From Rhodothermales bacterium (lineage in GTDB: Bacteria > Bacteroidota > Rhodothermia > Rhodothermales > UBA10348), in NCBI GenBank assembly GCA_013003255.1, contig JABDJZ010000150.1, forward strand, positions 1-5,588: DNA of 5,588 nucleotides, read 5' to 3'. Position 1 is the stretch's first letter. Each line of letters begins with the position of its first letter. A program made the position numbers and the translations under genes. The notes below the pieces were generated by a model. It was given only the letters and a program-made list of their open reading frames with translations. It was not told where the DNA came from and made no database searches. Shown piece after piece: positions 1-5,588 of the stretch.

Positions 1-1594
1 CGATCACGTCGGCCACGGTTACCAGTTCGTCGGTGGTCCAGTCTGACTCACCAGCCAGAAACTGCACCGACTCGGAGAAGTCATCGTAGCTGGAGAGCAG
101 GCTTTCCAGAAGACCAACCTCCGCAGCCACGGCGTCCATGCGCCGCTGCGCCGCTGCCAGCTCCTCTCTGAGGTCGCTCAGGACTTCACTCCGGGTCTGC
201 CGCTCCTGGGTAGCTTCTTCCACGGCCTGGGCGGCGTTGGCCACTGCCGTTTCCGCCAACGCCACTGCGTCCGCGTTATCTGCGGCGTGACGCTCGGCCT
301 GAGCCAACTGGTCGGTCAGCTGCGCCTCCCGCTCATCCAGTCCCGACAGTTCCTCCTGCATCATCTCGATGCGGCTCGAAGAACGGTCAAGCGTCCGTCG
401 CAGCTGCGCGAGGGCCTCCGATGCCTTGCGCTCTTCGGTACGGGCCGTCTGGACCCGCATCCGTTTGGTCTCGACGGCCTTCACGGCCGCGTCCCGCGCC
501 TCACGCGCCACGTCCAACGCAGCCTCGGCCTCATCGGCTGCGGGCTGCGCTCCGGCGATGGTCACCTCCAGCGTCTGAAGGGATTCGCCCAGCGTTTCGC
601 TTCGCTCGGCGGCGGCCTCCTGCTCCTGGCCGAGCCTCAGAATGTCGCGCTCAGTGACGGCCAGCCGCTCGGCCACGAGCCGCTGATCCGACTCAGCCGC
701 GCGCAGCTTTTCCAGATGTGCACTCAGCCGGGTCTGGATGGAAACCAGGGCCTGCTCGCGTTCAATGTGCCGCGTCCTGAGCGCCTCGTGGGCGGCTTCG
801 GCCGTAGCCAGTGCCGCACCGTCTTGTTCGAGCAGATCCTTGAATTCACGACTCGACTCCAGGCAACGGGTCCGATCCGTCCGCAGCGCGTCGTATCGGT
901 GCTGAGCGAGTGCCAGTTCCAGCTCGGTCAGGCGCTGCCGATGCCGCTTGTACCGGCCTGCCTTCTTGGCCTGCCTGGCCAGAGAACGAACGCGTCGGTC
1001 CAGTTCTTCGGTCAGGTCCCGGACGCGGGTCAGGTCCACCTGCGTAGCCTTGAGCTTGCGCAGGGTCTGGGTGCGGCGAATCTTGTACTTGGTGATGCCG
1101 GCGGCTTCTTCAAACAGGCGCCGGCGATCGAGGGCATTGTCGGACAGCAGCTCCTCAATCATCTTGAGCTCAATCACGGAGTAGGCACCGGCACCCATGC
1201 CGGTGTCCATGAAGAGATCCGTGATGTCCTTGAGCCGACACTGCGTGCCGTTGAGGAGGTACTCGGATTCCCCGGAGCGGTAGAGTCTTCGCCCGATGGT
1301 GACTTCCTCGTACTCCGTGGGCAGCACACCCCGGTTGTTCTCGATGGTCAGCATCACCTCGGCCACGCCCAGGGCCTTGCGATGACCGGCCCCGTTGAAG
1401 ATGACGTTCTCCATCTTCTCCGAGCGGAGGATGCGAGCCCGCTGCTCACCGATGACCCAACGGACGGCATCCACCACGTTGGACTTGCCGCACCCGTTCG
1501 GGCCAACGACCACGGTCACTCCGGGGGCGAAGTTCACGGCTGTTCGATCAGCAAAGCTCTTGAAGCCGTGAAGCTCCAGCTTACTCAGGTACAT
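1..1594 (-). CDS. smc: Chromosome segregation ATPase SMC, N-terminal part (cut by left window edge)
   Basis: SMC is the ATPase of the condensin-like SMC-ScpAB complex, which loads on DNA and extrudes loops to organise and segregate the chromosome. The minus-strand reading starts at ATG 1594-1592 with MYLSKLELHGFKSF, the usual SMC N-terminus. Residues 31-38 are the Walker A loop GPNGCGKS. R57 lies near the expected Arg/R-loop position, and the Q-loop region is at about 131-150 (AYSVIELKMIEELLS), followed by RRRLFEEAAGITKYK. This last block resembles Bacteroidota-type SMC. From about residue 172 the protein is a long coiled coil rich in Glu, Arg, Ala and Gln. At 505-531 the text (SYDDFSESVQFLA, then TVADVI) matches the entry into the hinge, where the window ends. 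The frame is open throughout its 531 codons; a full SMC is about 1,180-1,200 residues, so more than half is missing. No Shine-Dalgarno sequence precedes the ATG. The gene diverges from the sigma/kinase operon, and nothing links them functionally. Confidence 0.97.
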   Translation of the reverse strand, partial: MYLSKLELHGFKSFADRTAVNFAPGVTVVVGPNGCGKSNVVDAVRWVIGEQRARILRSEKMENVIFNGAGHRKALGVAEVMLTIENNRGVLPTEYEEVTIGRRLYRSGESEYLLNGTQCRLKDITDLFMDTGMGAGAYSVIELKMIEELLSDNALDRRRLFEEAAGITKYKIRRTQTLRKLKATQVDLTRVRDLTEELDRRVRSLARQAKKAGRYKRHRQRLTELELALAQHRYDALRTDRTRCLESSREFKDLLEQDGAALATAEAAHEALRTRHIEREQALVSIQTRLSAHLEKLRAAESDQRLVAERLAVTERDILRLGQEQEAAAERSETLGESLQTLEVTIAGAQPAADEAEAALDVAREARDAAVKAVETKRMRVQTARTEERKASEALAQLRRTLDRSSSRIEMMQEELSGLDEREAQLTDQLAQAERHAADNADAVALAETAVANAAQAVEEATQERQTRSEVLSDLREELAAAQRRMDAVAAEVGLLESLLSSYDDFSESVQFLAGESDWTTDELVTVADVI

Positions 1595-1628
1595 GTGCGG
1601 GGATTAGTCCGATTGGCTCAATCCAACC

Positions 1629-1657
1629 AGTAAACGGTGTATGAGACCGTTTTGCAA
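1629..1657 (-). promoter_or_regulatory. Candidate smc promoter
   Basis: Read on the minus strand, TTGCAA (1657-1652) is followed after exactly 17 bp by TTTACT (1634-1629). Each hexamer matches 4 of 6 consensus bases of a housekeeping promoter. Transcription would begin near 1622, giving a leader of roughly 25-30 nt before the smc ATG. The match is modest and this phylum often uses a variant -7 element, so this is only the best candidate seen. Confidence 0.3.
1632..1652. repeat. Perfect 7-bp inverted repeat inside the smc promoter
   Basis: AAACGGT (1632-1638) and ACCGTTT (1646-1652) are exact reverse complements separated by 7 bp. Centre-to-centre spacing is 14 bp. The dyad fills the spacer of the candidate smc promoter and overlaps the edges of both hexamers, where a bound repressor would block polymerase. 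On the plus strand it is a hairpin followed by TTTT, but no plus-strand gene ends just upstream, so a terminator role makes little sense. Confidence 0.4.
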
Positions 1658-1660
1658 GCA

Positions 1661-1673
1661 GTGGTTTTCCACA
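1661..1673. other. Small GTGG-TTTT-CCAC dyad containing a DnaA-box-like 9-mer
   Basis: GTGG (1661-1664) and CCAC (1669-1672) pair around TTTT. The 9-mer TTTTCCACA at 1665-1673 differs at one position from the DnaA box TTATCCACA. It lies just upstream of the candidate smc promoter. A single near-match of this length can arise by chance and no cluster of boxes is present, so this is not an origin call. Confidence 0.2.
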
Positions 1674-1696
1674 TACGGTGGTCCCGAGGCCATCGC

Positions 1697-1713
1697 GTAA
1701 ACTTTTGCTTTAC
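1697..1713. repeat. Short inverted repeat GTAAA-N7-TTTAC
   Basis: GTAAA (1697-1701) and TTTAC (1709-1713) are exact reverse complements around the 7-base loop CTTTTGC. The arm length is short and could be chance. It is listed because it has the same 7-bp spacing as the 1632-1652 dyad and lies in the same dyad-rich intergenic region. Confidence 0.25.
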
Positions 1714-1744
1714 AGCGGTGTAAGGAGACTACCCGGTAAAAGCG

Positions 1745-1761
1745 AACGGACCTTGTCCGTT
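1745..1761. repeat. 17-bp palindrome AACGGAC-CTT-GTCCGTT
   Basis: Two perfect 7-bp arms flank a 3-bp centre, the typical geometry of an operator for a dimeric helix-turn-helix regulator. As RNA it would make a tight GC-containing hairpin with a three-base loop, but no U-run follows, so it is not a standard terminator. It sits about 90 bp upstream of the candidate sigma promoter and 4 bp before a second, longer stem-loop. ACGGAC recurs at 1820-1825, so the right arm GTCCGT has two possible partners. The symmetry is directly visible; a regulatory role is inferred. Confidence 0.45.
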
Positions 1762-1765
1762 ATTG

Positions 1766-1826
1766 CGTCCTCGATTCGGTGTCAGCGCCCCCTCCGCCCC
1801 TCTCAGGCTGACCAAATCGACGGACG
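1766..1826. repeat. 61-nt imperfect stem-loop (17 base pairs)
   Basis: Three paired blocks stack in register. 1766-1770 pairs with 1822-1826 (CGTCC/GGACG), 1771-1776 with 1815-1820 (TCGATT/AATCGA), and 1781-1786 with 1807-1812 (GTCAGC/GCTGAC). The interruptions are one bulged C (1821) and a 4/2 internal loop. The apical loop (1787-1806) is 20 nt and pyrimidine-rich. It lies wholly upstream of the candidate sigma promoter at 1852-1880. It would therefore be in RNA only if transcription starts further upstream; otherwise it acts, if at all, as DNA. I do not recognise it as a known RNA family. Confidence 0.45.
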
Positions 1827-1851
1827 GAAGCAGAATGGTGTCTTACTGCGA

Positions 1852-1880
1852 TTGAAACCCGCGATTTCGATCCGTATACA
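1852..1880 (+). promoter_or_regulatory. Candidate promoter of the sigma/kinase operon
   Basis: TTGAAA (1852-1857), an exact 17-bp spacer and TATACA (1875-1880) make a good sigma70-type promoter, in locally A/T-richer DNA than the surrounding sequence. The predicted start of transcription is about 1886-1888, on the GTG proposed as the sigma gene start. A direct repeat GCGATT at 1848-1853 and 1861-1866 overlaps the -35 element. The hexamers are seen directly; promoter activity, and whether it depends on the housekeeping sigma or on the encoded ECF sigma, are inferred. Confidence 0.5.
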
Positions 1881-1886
1881 TATTCA

Positions 1887-2477
1887 GTGAATCTTCCCCT
1901 TCCCGTGGTGTCCCTGCAAAACGATGTTACACAACTGCTTGTCAGTCACCGCGAGGGTGATGACGGAGCATCGGGGCAGCTGTTCGCGTTGGTCTATGAT
2001 GAGCTCCGCGCGATGGCGCACAGGCAGCTTCGATTTCGGAAGCCGGGGGAGACCATCAATACCACCGGATTGGTTCACGAAGCCTACCTGAAGCTGTTCA
2101 GCCGGTCGGATACCACGTGGAATGACCGGGTACACTTCTTCGCGGTGACGGCGAAGGCCATGCGGCAGATCCTGGTGGACTATGCGCGGGCCAGTCGGGC
2201 CCAGAAGCGCGGTGGTGATGCCCATCGCACCGAGCTGGTCTCCGGCGTGCTGTATGAGGACGCGCGTTCGCTGGACCTGCTGGACCTCGAGGAGGCGCTG
2301 GTGCGGCTTGGAGAACTGAACCCGCGATTGGCCCAGATCGTGGAAATGCGGTTCTACGGCGGGATGTCAGTCGAGGAGATCGCCACGGCGCTCGAACTCT
2401 CCAGTCGAACAGTGGACAGGGACTGGTTCAAGGCCAAGAGTTTTCTGTACCTGGCGCTAAAGGGCGATGCCGCATGA
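1887..2477 (+). CDS. ECF-type RNA polymerase sigma factor, partner of the downstream kinase
   Basis: This 196-residue protein belongs to the ECF-type sigma family often found beside Ser/Thr kinases (Sigma70_ECF / TIGR02999-like). Region 2 spans about residues 14-105, with landmarks LVYDELRAMAHRQLR, GLVHEAYLKLF (61-71) and HFFAVTAKAMRQILVDYARA, then the basic QKRGG. Region 4 spans about 132-190, with the helix-turn-helix SVEEIATALELSSRTVDRDW. The motif aligned with the usual acidic DAED of region 2, ahead of LVxE, reads N58-T59-T60-G61, so the clamp-binding charges are missing. GTG 1887 is the most upstream in-frame start: a TGA lies at 1809-1811, with no standard start between. There is no Shine-Dalgarno sequence. 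GTG 1905 or 1908 are alternatives, removing six or seven residues and leaving the domain intact. The TGA stop overlaps the kinase ATG (ATGA), implying coupled translation. Family is clear; target promoters are unknown. Confidence 0.94.
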   Translation: MNLPLPVVSLQNDVTQLLVSHREGDDGASGQLFALVYDELRAMAHRQLRFRKPGETINTTGLVHEAYLKLFSRSDTTWNDRVHFFAVTAKAMRQILVDYARASRAQKRGGDAHRTELVSGVLYEDARSLDLLDLEEALVRLGELNPRLAQIVEMRFYGGMSVEEIATALELSSRTVDRDWFKAKSFLYLALKGDAA

Positions 2478-4927
2478 AGAACGTCCCGACCGGCCAGTGG
2501 AAGCGGATTGACGCCATCGTGGATGGCGCCCTGGACCTGGAGCCTGAGCTTCGGGCCGAGTACGTGCGTAAGGAATGTGCGGGGGACCGCGAACTGCAGA
2601 AGCAGGTCAACGCCATGCTGGGGGCCGGAGACGTGGCCGGCGCCTTCCTGGAGAATGAGGGCCCCGAGATGTTGGGCGAAATGCGAGACGCCGTCCGCAA
2701 GGCCGTTGAGGAGGACGAGGACTCCCTGTCCGGTTCGCACGTAGGACCCTACAAGCTGATACGCCCCATCGGGCGCGGCGGGATGGGGCAGGTCTACCTT
2801 GCGATGCGGGACGATGCCTCCTACACCAGGTACGTGGCCGTAAAGGTGATCCGTCGCGGGATGGACACCGACGAGATCCTCAAGCGCTTCCGGATGGAGC
2901 GGAGGATACTGGCCAGTCTGGCACATCCCAACATCGCGCGACTGCTCGATGGGGGCGCCACTGAGGATGGGCTGTCCTACTTCGTGATGGAGTACATCGA
3001 GGGGCAGCCGATCGGGGAGTACTGTGATGCCAACAAGCTGGACGTGCGCCAGCGTCTGGAGCTCTTCCGCAAAGTATGTGGAGCCGTCCAGTTTGCCCAT
3101 CGCAACCTGATTGTCCACCGGGACCTGAAGCCCTCGAACATCCTGGTCACGCAGGACGGGACGCCCAAGCTCCTGGATTTCGGCATCGCGAAGGTGCTGA
3201 ACCCGAACCTGGCGGGCTACACCATGCCCATGACCAGCCTGGACATGCGCGTGATGACGCCCGAGTACGCGAGTCCCGAGCAGATGCGCGGGGGCGCTGT
3301 GACCACGGCGAGTGACGTCTACCAGTTGGGCATTCTGCTCTACGAACTGCTGACCGGCTCACGTCCCCACAAGACGGAAGGACGAAGCCGGAAAGAGATT
3401 GAGGAGATGGTGCTCTCCACCGAGCCGGCCAGGCCGAGCACCGCCATCAGCCAGATCTCACCAGAGACGGCCAACACGCGTGCGAAACGGGGTGGGACTC
3501 CTGGAGGAGCCGTTGAGTCGCTTCGCAAGACGCTCTCCGGCGATCTTGACCGCATCGTCCTGATGGCGCTCCGGAAGGAGCCCGATCGACGCTATGCCTC
3601 CGCCGACCTGTTTCAGGAAGACATCCGGCGCTATCTGGAGGGCATGCCGGTATCGGCGCAGACGGACAGCGTGGGCTATCGGGCCAGGAAGTTCATCGAG
3701 CGCCACAAAGTGGGCGTGGCCGCCTCCACCGCCCTCGCCATCCTGCTGATCGCGGTGACGGTGCTTGCCGTGCGCTTTGCCCTGGTGACCAGCGAGCAGT
3801 CCCAACGAATCGCCCTGGCCGCGGCCAAGACGGAGCAGGTCAGCCGATTTCTGGTCAGCACGTTCCAGTGGGCGAACCCGGAATTCTCGCTTGGCGAGAC
3901 GGTGACGGTCCCACAGCTGATGGACCGCGCCGTGGTCCAGATTGACCAGGAGTTGGCGGGGCAGCCGGAGCTTCAGTCACACATGCTGATGGAGTTGGGG
4001 ATCGCCTATCGGGAGATGGGCGAATTTGACGCTTCCGAACGCCTGCTCACGCGGGCCCTGGCCATGCGACGCGCAGATCCAGAGACACCGCGACTGGACC
4101 TCGCCGCGAGCGTGTTCCAACTCGGCGTTCTCCGCGAGTGGACGGGGGAGTGGGAAGAGGCCGAGGAACTGTTCACCGAGTCGCTCGCACTAAAGGAGGC
4201 CGAGGTCGGACGGCAGGACGCGCTGATTTCCGCCAACCTCAACTCACTGGGTTCGATTCACGCGTACACCGGTCGGACTGAAGAAGCGCGGGCCATGTTC
4301 GATGAGGCCCTCGCCATTGAGGCGGCCACAGCAGGGACCGAAACCCGCATTTATTCCGAGATCCTGGGCAATCAGGGCTGGGTATTGCATGACGAGGGGT
4401 TGCTGAACGGGGATGATGCCCAATTGGAAGCTGCCGAAAGGGCGTACCAGCAATCGCTGGACATTCAACTCCGGCTGTTGGGTGAACAGCATCCGAACGT
4501 GGCGTCGATGTACAACAACCTCGGCTCCCTGATGCAGGACCAGGGGCGATACGACGAGGCCGAAGCCATGCACCGCGAGGCGCTGGCCCTACGCCGCTCC
4601 ATTTTCGGCGATGAGCACTCTCGCGTGGCAAACTCCATCAATCAGGTGGCGCGTGCGCTGTACGGCCAAGGTCGGATAGACGAGGCGGAGGCCCTTTTCC
4701 GGGAAGCATTGGACCATCACCTGGTCAGCCTGCCTCCGGGACACCCATTCACAGCCCGCGGTCGGGCTCTTCTGGGGACCCTGCTCGTGGACAAAGGAGA
4801 GATGGTCGAGGCTCGACGCCTTCTGAGGGAAGCGCTGGCCGTGTTTCGATCCAGCCTGCCAGACGGACATCCGTGGATAGCCCAGGCAGAGGAGGCGATG
4901 GCCGCGGCCAACACCCCGGCCGAATAG
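2474..4927 (+). CDS. Transmembrane Ser/Thr protein kinase with C-terminal TPR domain
   Basis: An 817-residue Hanks-type kinase. Residues 8-60 form a helical N-terminal segment (WKRIDAIVDGALDLEPE, then AGDRELQKQVNAMLGAGD) common in this kinase family. The kinase domain (about 93-390) is complete: Gly loop GRGGMGQVY (100-108), Lys124 in VAVK, likely alpha-C Glu142, HRDLKPSN (215-222) with catalytic Asp217, DFG (235-237), activation loop with several Thr/Ser, and SPE (267-269). It should be catalytically active. After the basic stretch RARKFIERHK comes one transmembrane helix at about 413-436, giving a cytoplasmic kinase by the positive-inside rule. Residues 500-800 hold about seven TPR units of kinesin-light-chain type (for example NNLGSLMQDQGRYDEAE); the fourth carries an extra loop near 641-652. 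The TPR part would be periplasmic and could bind a protein or peptide ligand. The gene overlaps the sigma gene by 4 bp; AAAGGG at 2459-2464 is a weak ribosome site. The sigma factor is the probable substrate, by context. Confidence 0.95.
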   Translation: MKNVPTGQWKRIDAIVDGALDLEPELRAEYVRKECAGDRELQKQVNAMLGAGDVAGAFLENEGPEMLGEMRDAVRKAVEEDEDSLSGSHVGPYKLIRPIGRGGMGQVYLAMRDDASYTRYVAVKVIRRGMDTDEILKRFRMERRILASLAHPNIARLLDGGATEDGLSYFVMEYIEGQPIGEYCDANKLDVRQRLELFRKVCGAVQFAHRNLIVHRDLKPSNILVTQDGTPKLLDFGIAKVLNPNLAGYTMPMTSLDMRVMTPEYASPEQMRGGAVTTASDVYQLGILLYELLTGSRPHKTEGRSRKEIEEMVLSTEPARPSTAISQISPETANTRAKRGGTPGGAVESLRKTLSGDLDRIVLMALRKEPDRRYASADLFQEDIRRYLEGMPVSAQTDSVGYRARKFIERHKVGVAASTALAILLIAVTVLAVRFALVTSEQSQRIALAAAKTEQVSRFLVSTFQWANPEFSLGETVTVPQLMDRAVVQIDQELAGQPELQSHMLMELGIAYREMGEFDASERLLTRALAMRRADPETPRLDLAASVFQLGVLREWTGEWEEAEELFTESLALKEAEVGRQDALISANLNSLGSIHAYTGRTEEARAMFDEALAIEAATAGTETRIYSEILGNQGWVLHDEGLLNGDDAQLEAAERAYQQSLDIQLRLLGEQHPNVASMYNNLGSLMQDQGRYDEAEAMHREALALRRSIFGDEHSRVANSINQVARALYGQGRIDEAEALFREALDHHLVSLPPGHPFTARGRALLGTLLVDKGEMVEARRLLREALAVFRSSLPDGHPWIAQAEEAMAAANTPAE

Positions 4928-4945
4928 GGCTCCGCAGAGACTAGA

Positions 4946-4980
4946 TCGCGGCGTCCTGCAGTCCCGGATGCCCGTCGCGA
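4946..4980. terminator. Possible bidirectional stem-loop between convergent genes
   Basis: TCGCGGCG (4946-4953) pairs with CGTCGCGA (4973-4980) in an 8-bp stem with one G-T pair and a 19-nt loop. It fills most of the 58-bp gap between the kinase stop and the clpB stop, the place where a shared terminator is expected. Neither strand has a T-run after the stem, so intrinsic termination would be weak. The call rests on position and pairing only. Confidence 0.3.
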
Positions 4981-4985
4981 AAGAC

Positions 4986-5588
4986 CTAGGCCGGGTCTAC
5001 CGGTTCGACCTCCACTTCAGCAAGCGTTTCGAACGTTAGCCCGGACCCATCGCCTGCCAGGTCCACGCGAATGGTCTCGCCCTTCTCAATCCAGCCGGCG
5101 AGCAATTCCTCCGCCAGCTTGTTGGTGACTTCCCGCTGGACCACGCGCTTGAGCGGTCGTGCGCCGAATACGGGGTCGTAGCCCTTGTCGCCCAGCCAGT
5201 GGCGGGCGCTGTCGGTCACTTCCAGCTGGACACCGGCACTGGCCAGGGCCAGCTTCTGGACGGAAGCAATCTGAAGGTCTACGATGCGACCGATGGCAGC
5301 ACGGCCGAGCGGATGGAAAACCACCGTCTCATCAATGCGGTTGAGAAACTCCGGGCGGAGGCGCTTCTTCAGCAGGTCCATAACCTCAACGCGCAGGTGC
5401 TCTTCGGCTTGTTCGGACATGTCGCCCTCGATGGCATCCATGCGCTCCCGAATCACCTCCGACCCCAGGTTTGAGGTCATGATGATGATGGTATTCTTGA
5501 AGTCAACGGTACGGCCCTGGTTATCGGTCAACCGGCCATCGTCAAGCACCTGGAGGAGGATGTTGAAGACCTCCGGGTGGGCCTTCTC
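4986..5588 (-). CDS. clpB: ATP-dependent disaggregase ClpB, C-terminal part (cut by right window edge)
   Basis: ClpB is the hexameric AAA+ chaperone that, with DnaK, pulls polypeptides out of protein aggregates in the cytoplasm after heat stress. The last 200 codons are visible on the minus strand, ending at TAG 4988-4986. The fragment begins EKAHPEVFNILLQVLDDGRL, just after the second Walker B motif (outside the window). It then shows sensor 1 in MTSNLGS (fragment residues 37-43), the arginine finger in RPEFLNRIDE (Arg84) and sensor 2 GARPLKR (142-148). These belong to the second nucleotide-binding domain and its small subdomain. The order and spacing match ClpB rather than ClpA; ClpC is less likely from the FHPLG and GYDPVFGARPLKR wording. 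The C-terminus is acidic (ETLAEVEVEPVDPA). The upstream domains, including the middle coiled coil that separates ClpB from other Clp ATPases, are not visible. It converges on the kinase gene. Confidence 0.95.
   Translation of the reverse strand, partial: EKAHPEVFNILLQVLDDGRLTDNQGRTVDFKNTIIIMTSNLGSEVIRERMDAIEGDMSEQAEEHLRVEVMDLLKKRLRPEFLNRIDETVVFHPLGRAAIGRIVDLQIASVQKLALASAGVQLEVTDSARHWLGDKGYDPVFGARPLKRVVQREVTNKLAEELLAGWIEKGETIRVDLAGDGSGLTFETLAEVEVEPVDPA

Noticed and set aside
287..1633. 448-codon plus-strand open frame
   Set aside because: It runs antisense to smc, whose minus-strand translation carries clear Walker A and Q-loop motifs and coiled coil. The plus-strand product has no recognisable domain and is a GC-rich shadow frame.
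1635..1720. CGGTG three times at about 40-bp intervals (1635, 1676, 1716)
   Set aside because: The spacing near four helical turns is suggestive, but the word is only 5 bp in GC-rich DNA, the flanks differ and the pattern was picked after the fact.
1678..1890. 70-codon plus-strand open frame whose TGA overlaps the sigma GTG (GTGA)
   Set aside because: The overlap looks like translational coupling, but the product is basic and unrecognisable and uses AGG, AGA, CTA, TTA and ATA codons unlike the neighbouring genes. The frame also spans the inverted repeats and the likely promoter. Chance is the simplest explanation.
2354..3118. 254-codon minus-strand open frame across the sigma/kinase junction
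   Set aside because: It is antisense to two well-supported genes and shows no domain; third-position GC bias explains the openness.
4500..4850. Repeated DNA similar to gaggcngangcc within the kinase 3' part
   Set aside because: It reflects the protein-level TPR repeat (DEAEA-type motifs) and not an independent DNA repeat or CRISPR array.
4239..4870. Minus-strand open frames under the TPR-coding part
   Set aside because: They are antisense to well-formed TPR repeats and have no motifs of their own.

Overview
This 5.6 kb, GC-rich window looks like part of the chromosome of a member of the Bacteroidota/Rhodothermota branch (FCB group). The best lineage clue is the SMC protein: its Q-loop/signature region (AYSVIELKMIEELLSD, then RRRLFEEAAGITKYK) has the form I associate with Bacteroidota-type SMC. 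The high GC and the pairing of an ECF-type sigma factor with a TPR-tailed Ser/Thr kinase suggest a Rhodothermales/Salinibacter-like organism. This placement is an inference from motifs; no search was run.

Layout, left to right. (1) 1-1594, minus strand: N-terminal 531 codons of smc (chromosome segregation ATPase), cut by the left edge just as the hinge begins. (2) 1595-1886: a 292-bp divergent intergenic region. It is unusually rich in dyad symmetry: five inverted repeats, including a 17-bp palindrome and a 61-nt imperfect hairpin with 17 base pairs. It also holds candidate promoters in both directions. (3) 1887-2477, plus strand: an ECF-type sigma factor. (4) 2474-4927, plus strand: a membrane-spanning Ser/Thr protein kinase with a C-terminal TPR domain, overlapping the sigma gene by 4 bp. 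(5) 4928-4985: a short convergent gap with one possible stem-loop. (6) 4986-5588, minus strand: the C-terminal 200 codons of clpB (AAA+ disaggregase), cut by the right edge.

The regulatory unit is the sigma/kinase operon, set between two housekeeping genes. The sigma factor lacks the acidic residues that ECF sigmas normally carry in region 2 to bind the RNA polymerase beta' clamp; the aligned positions read Asn-Thr-Thr-Gly. The co-translated partner is a complete active-looking kinase with one transmembrane helix and a large, probably periplasmic, TPR domain, and no anti-sigma factor is seen. The simplest model is that the TPR domain senses a signal, the kinase phosphorylates the sigma factor, and the phosphate supplies the missing negative charge. 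The principle is known for the Vibrio EcfP/PpkT pair (ECF43). Its use here is inferred, and the TPR-sensor arrangement would be a membrane-anchored version. The sigma gene may also be made from a leaderless mRNA, since a TTGAAA-N17-TATACA promoter places the predicted transcription start on its GTG codon.
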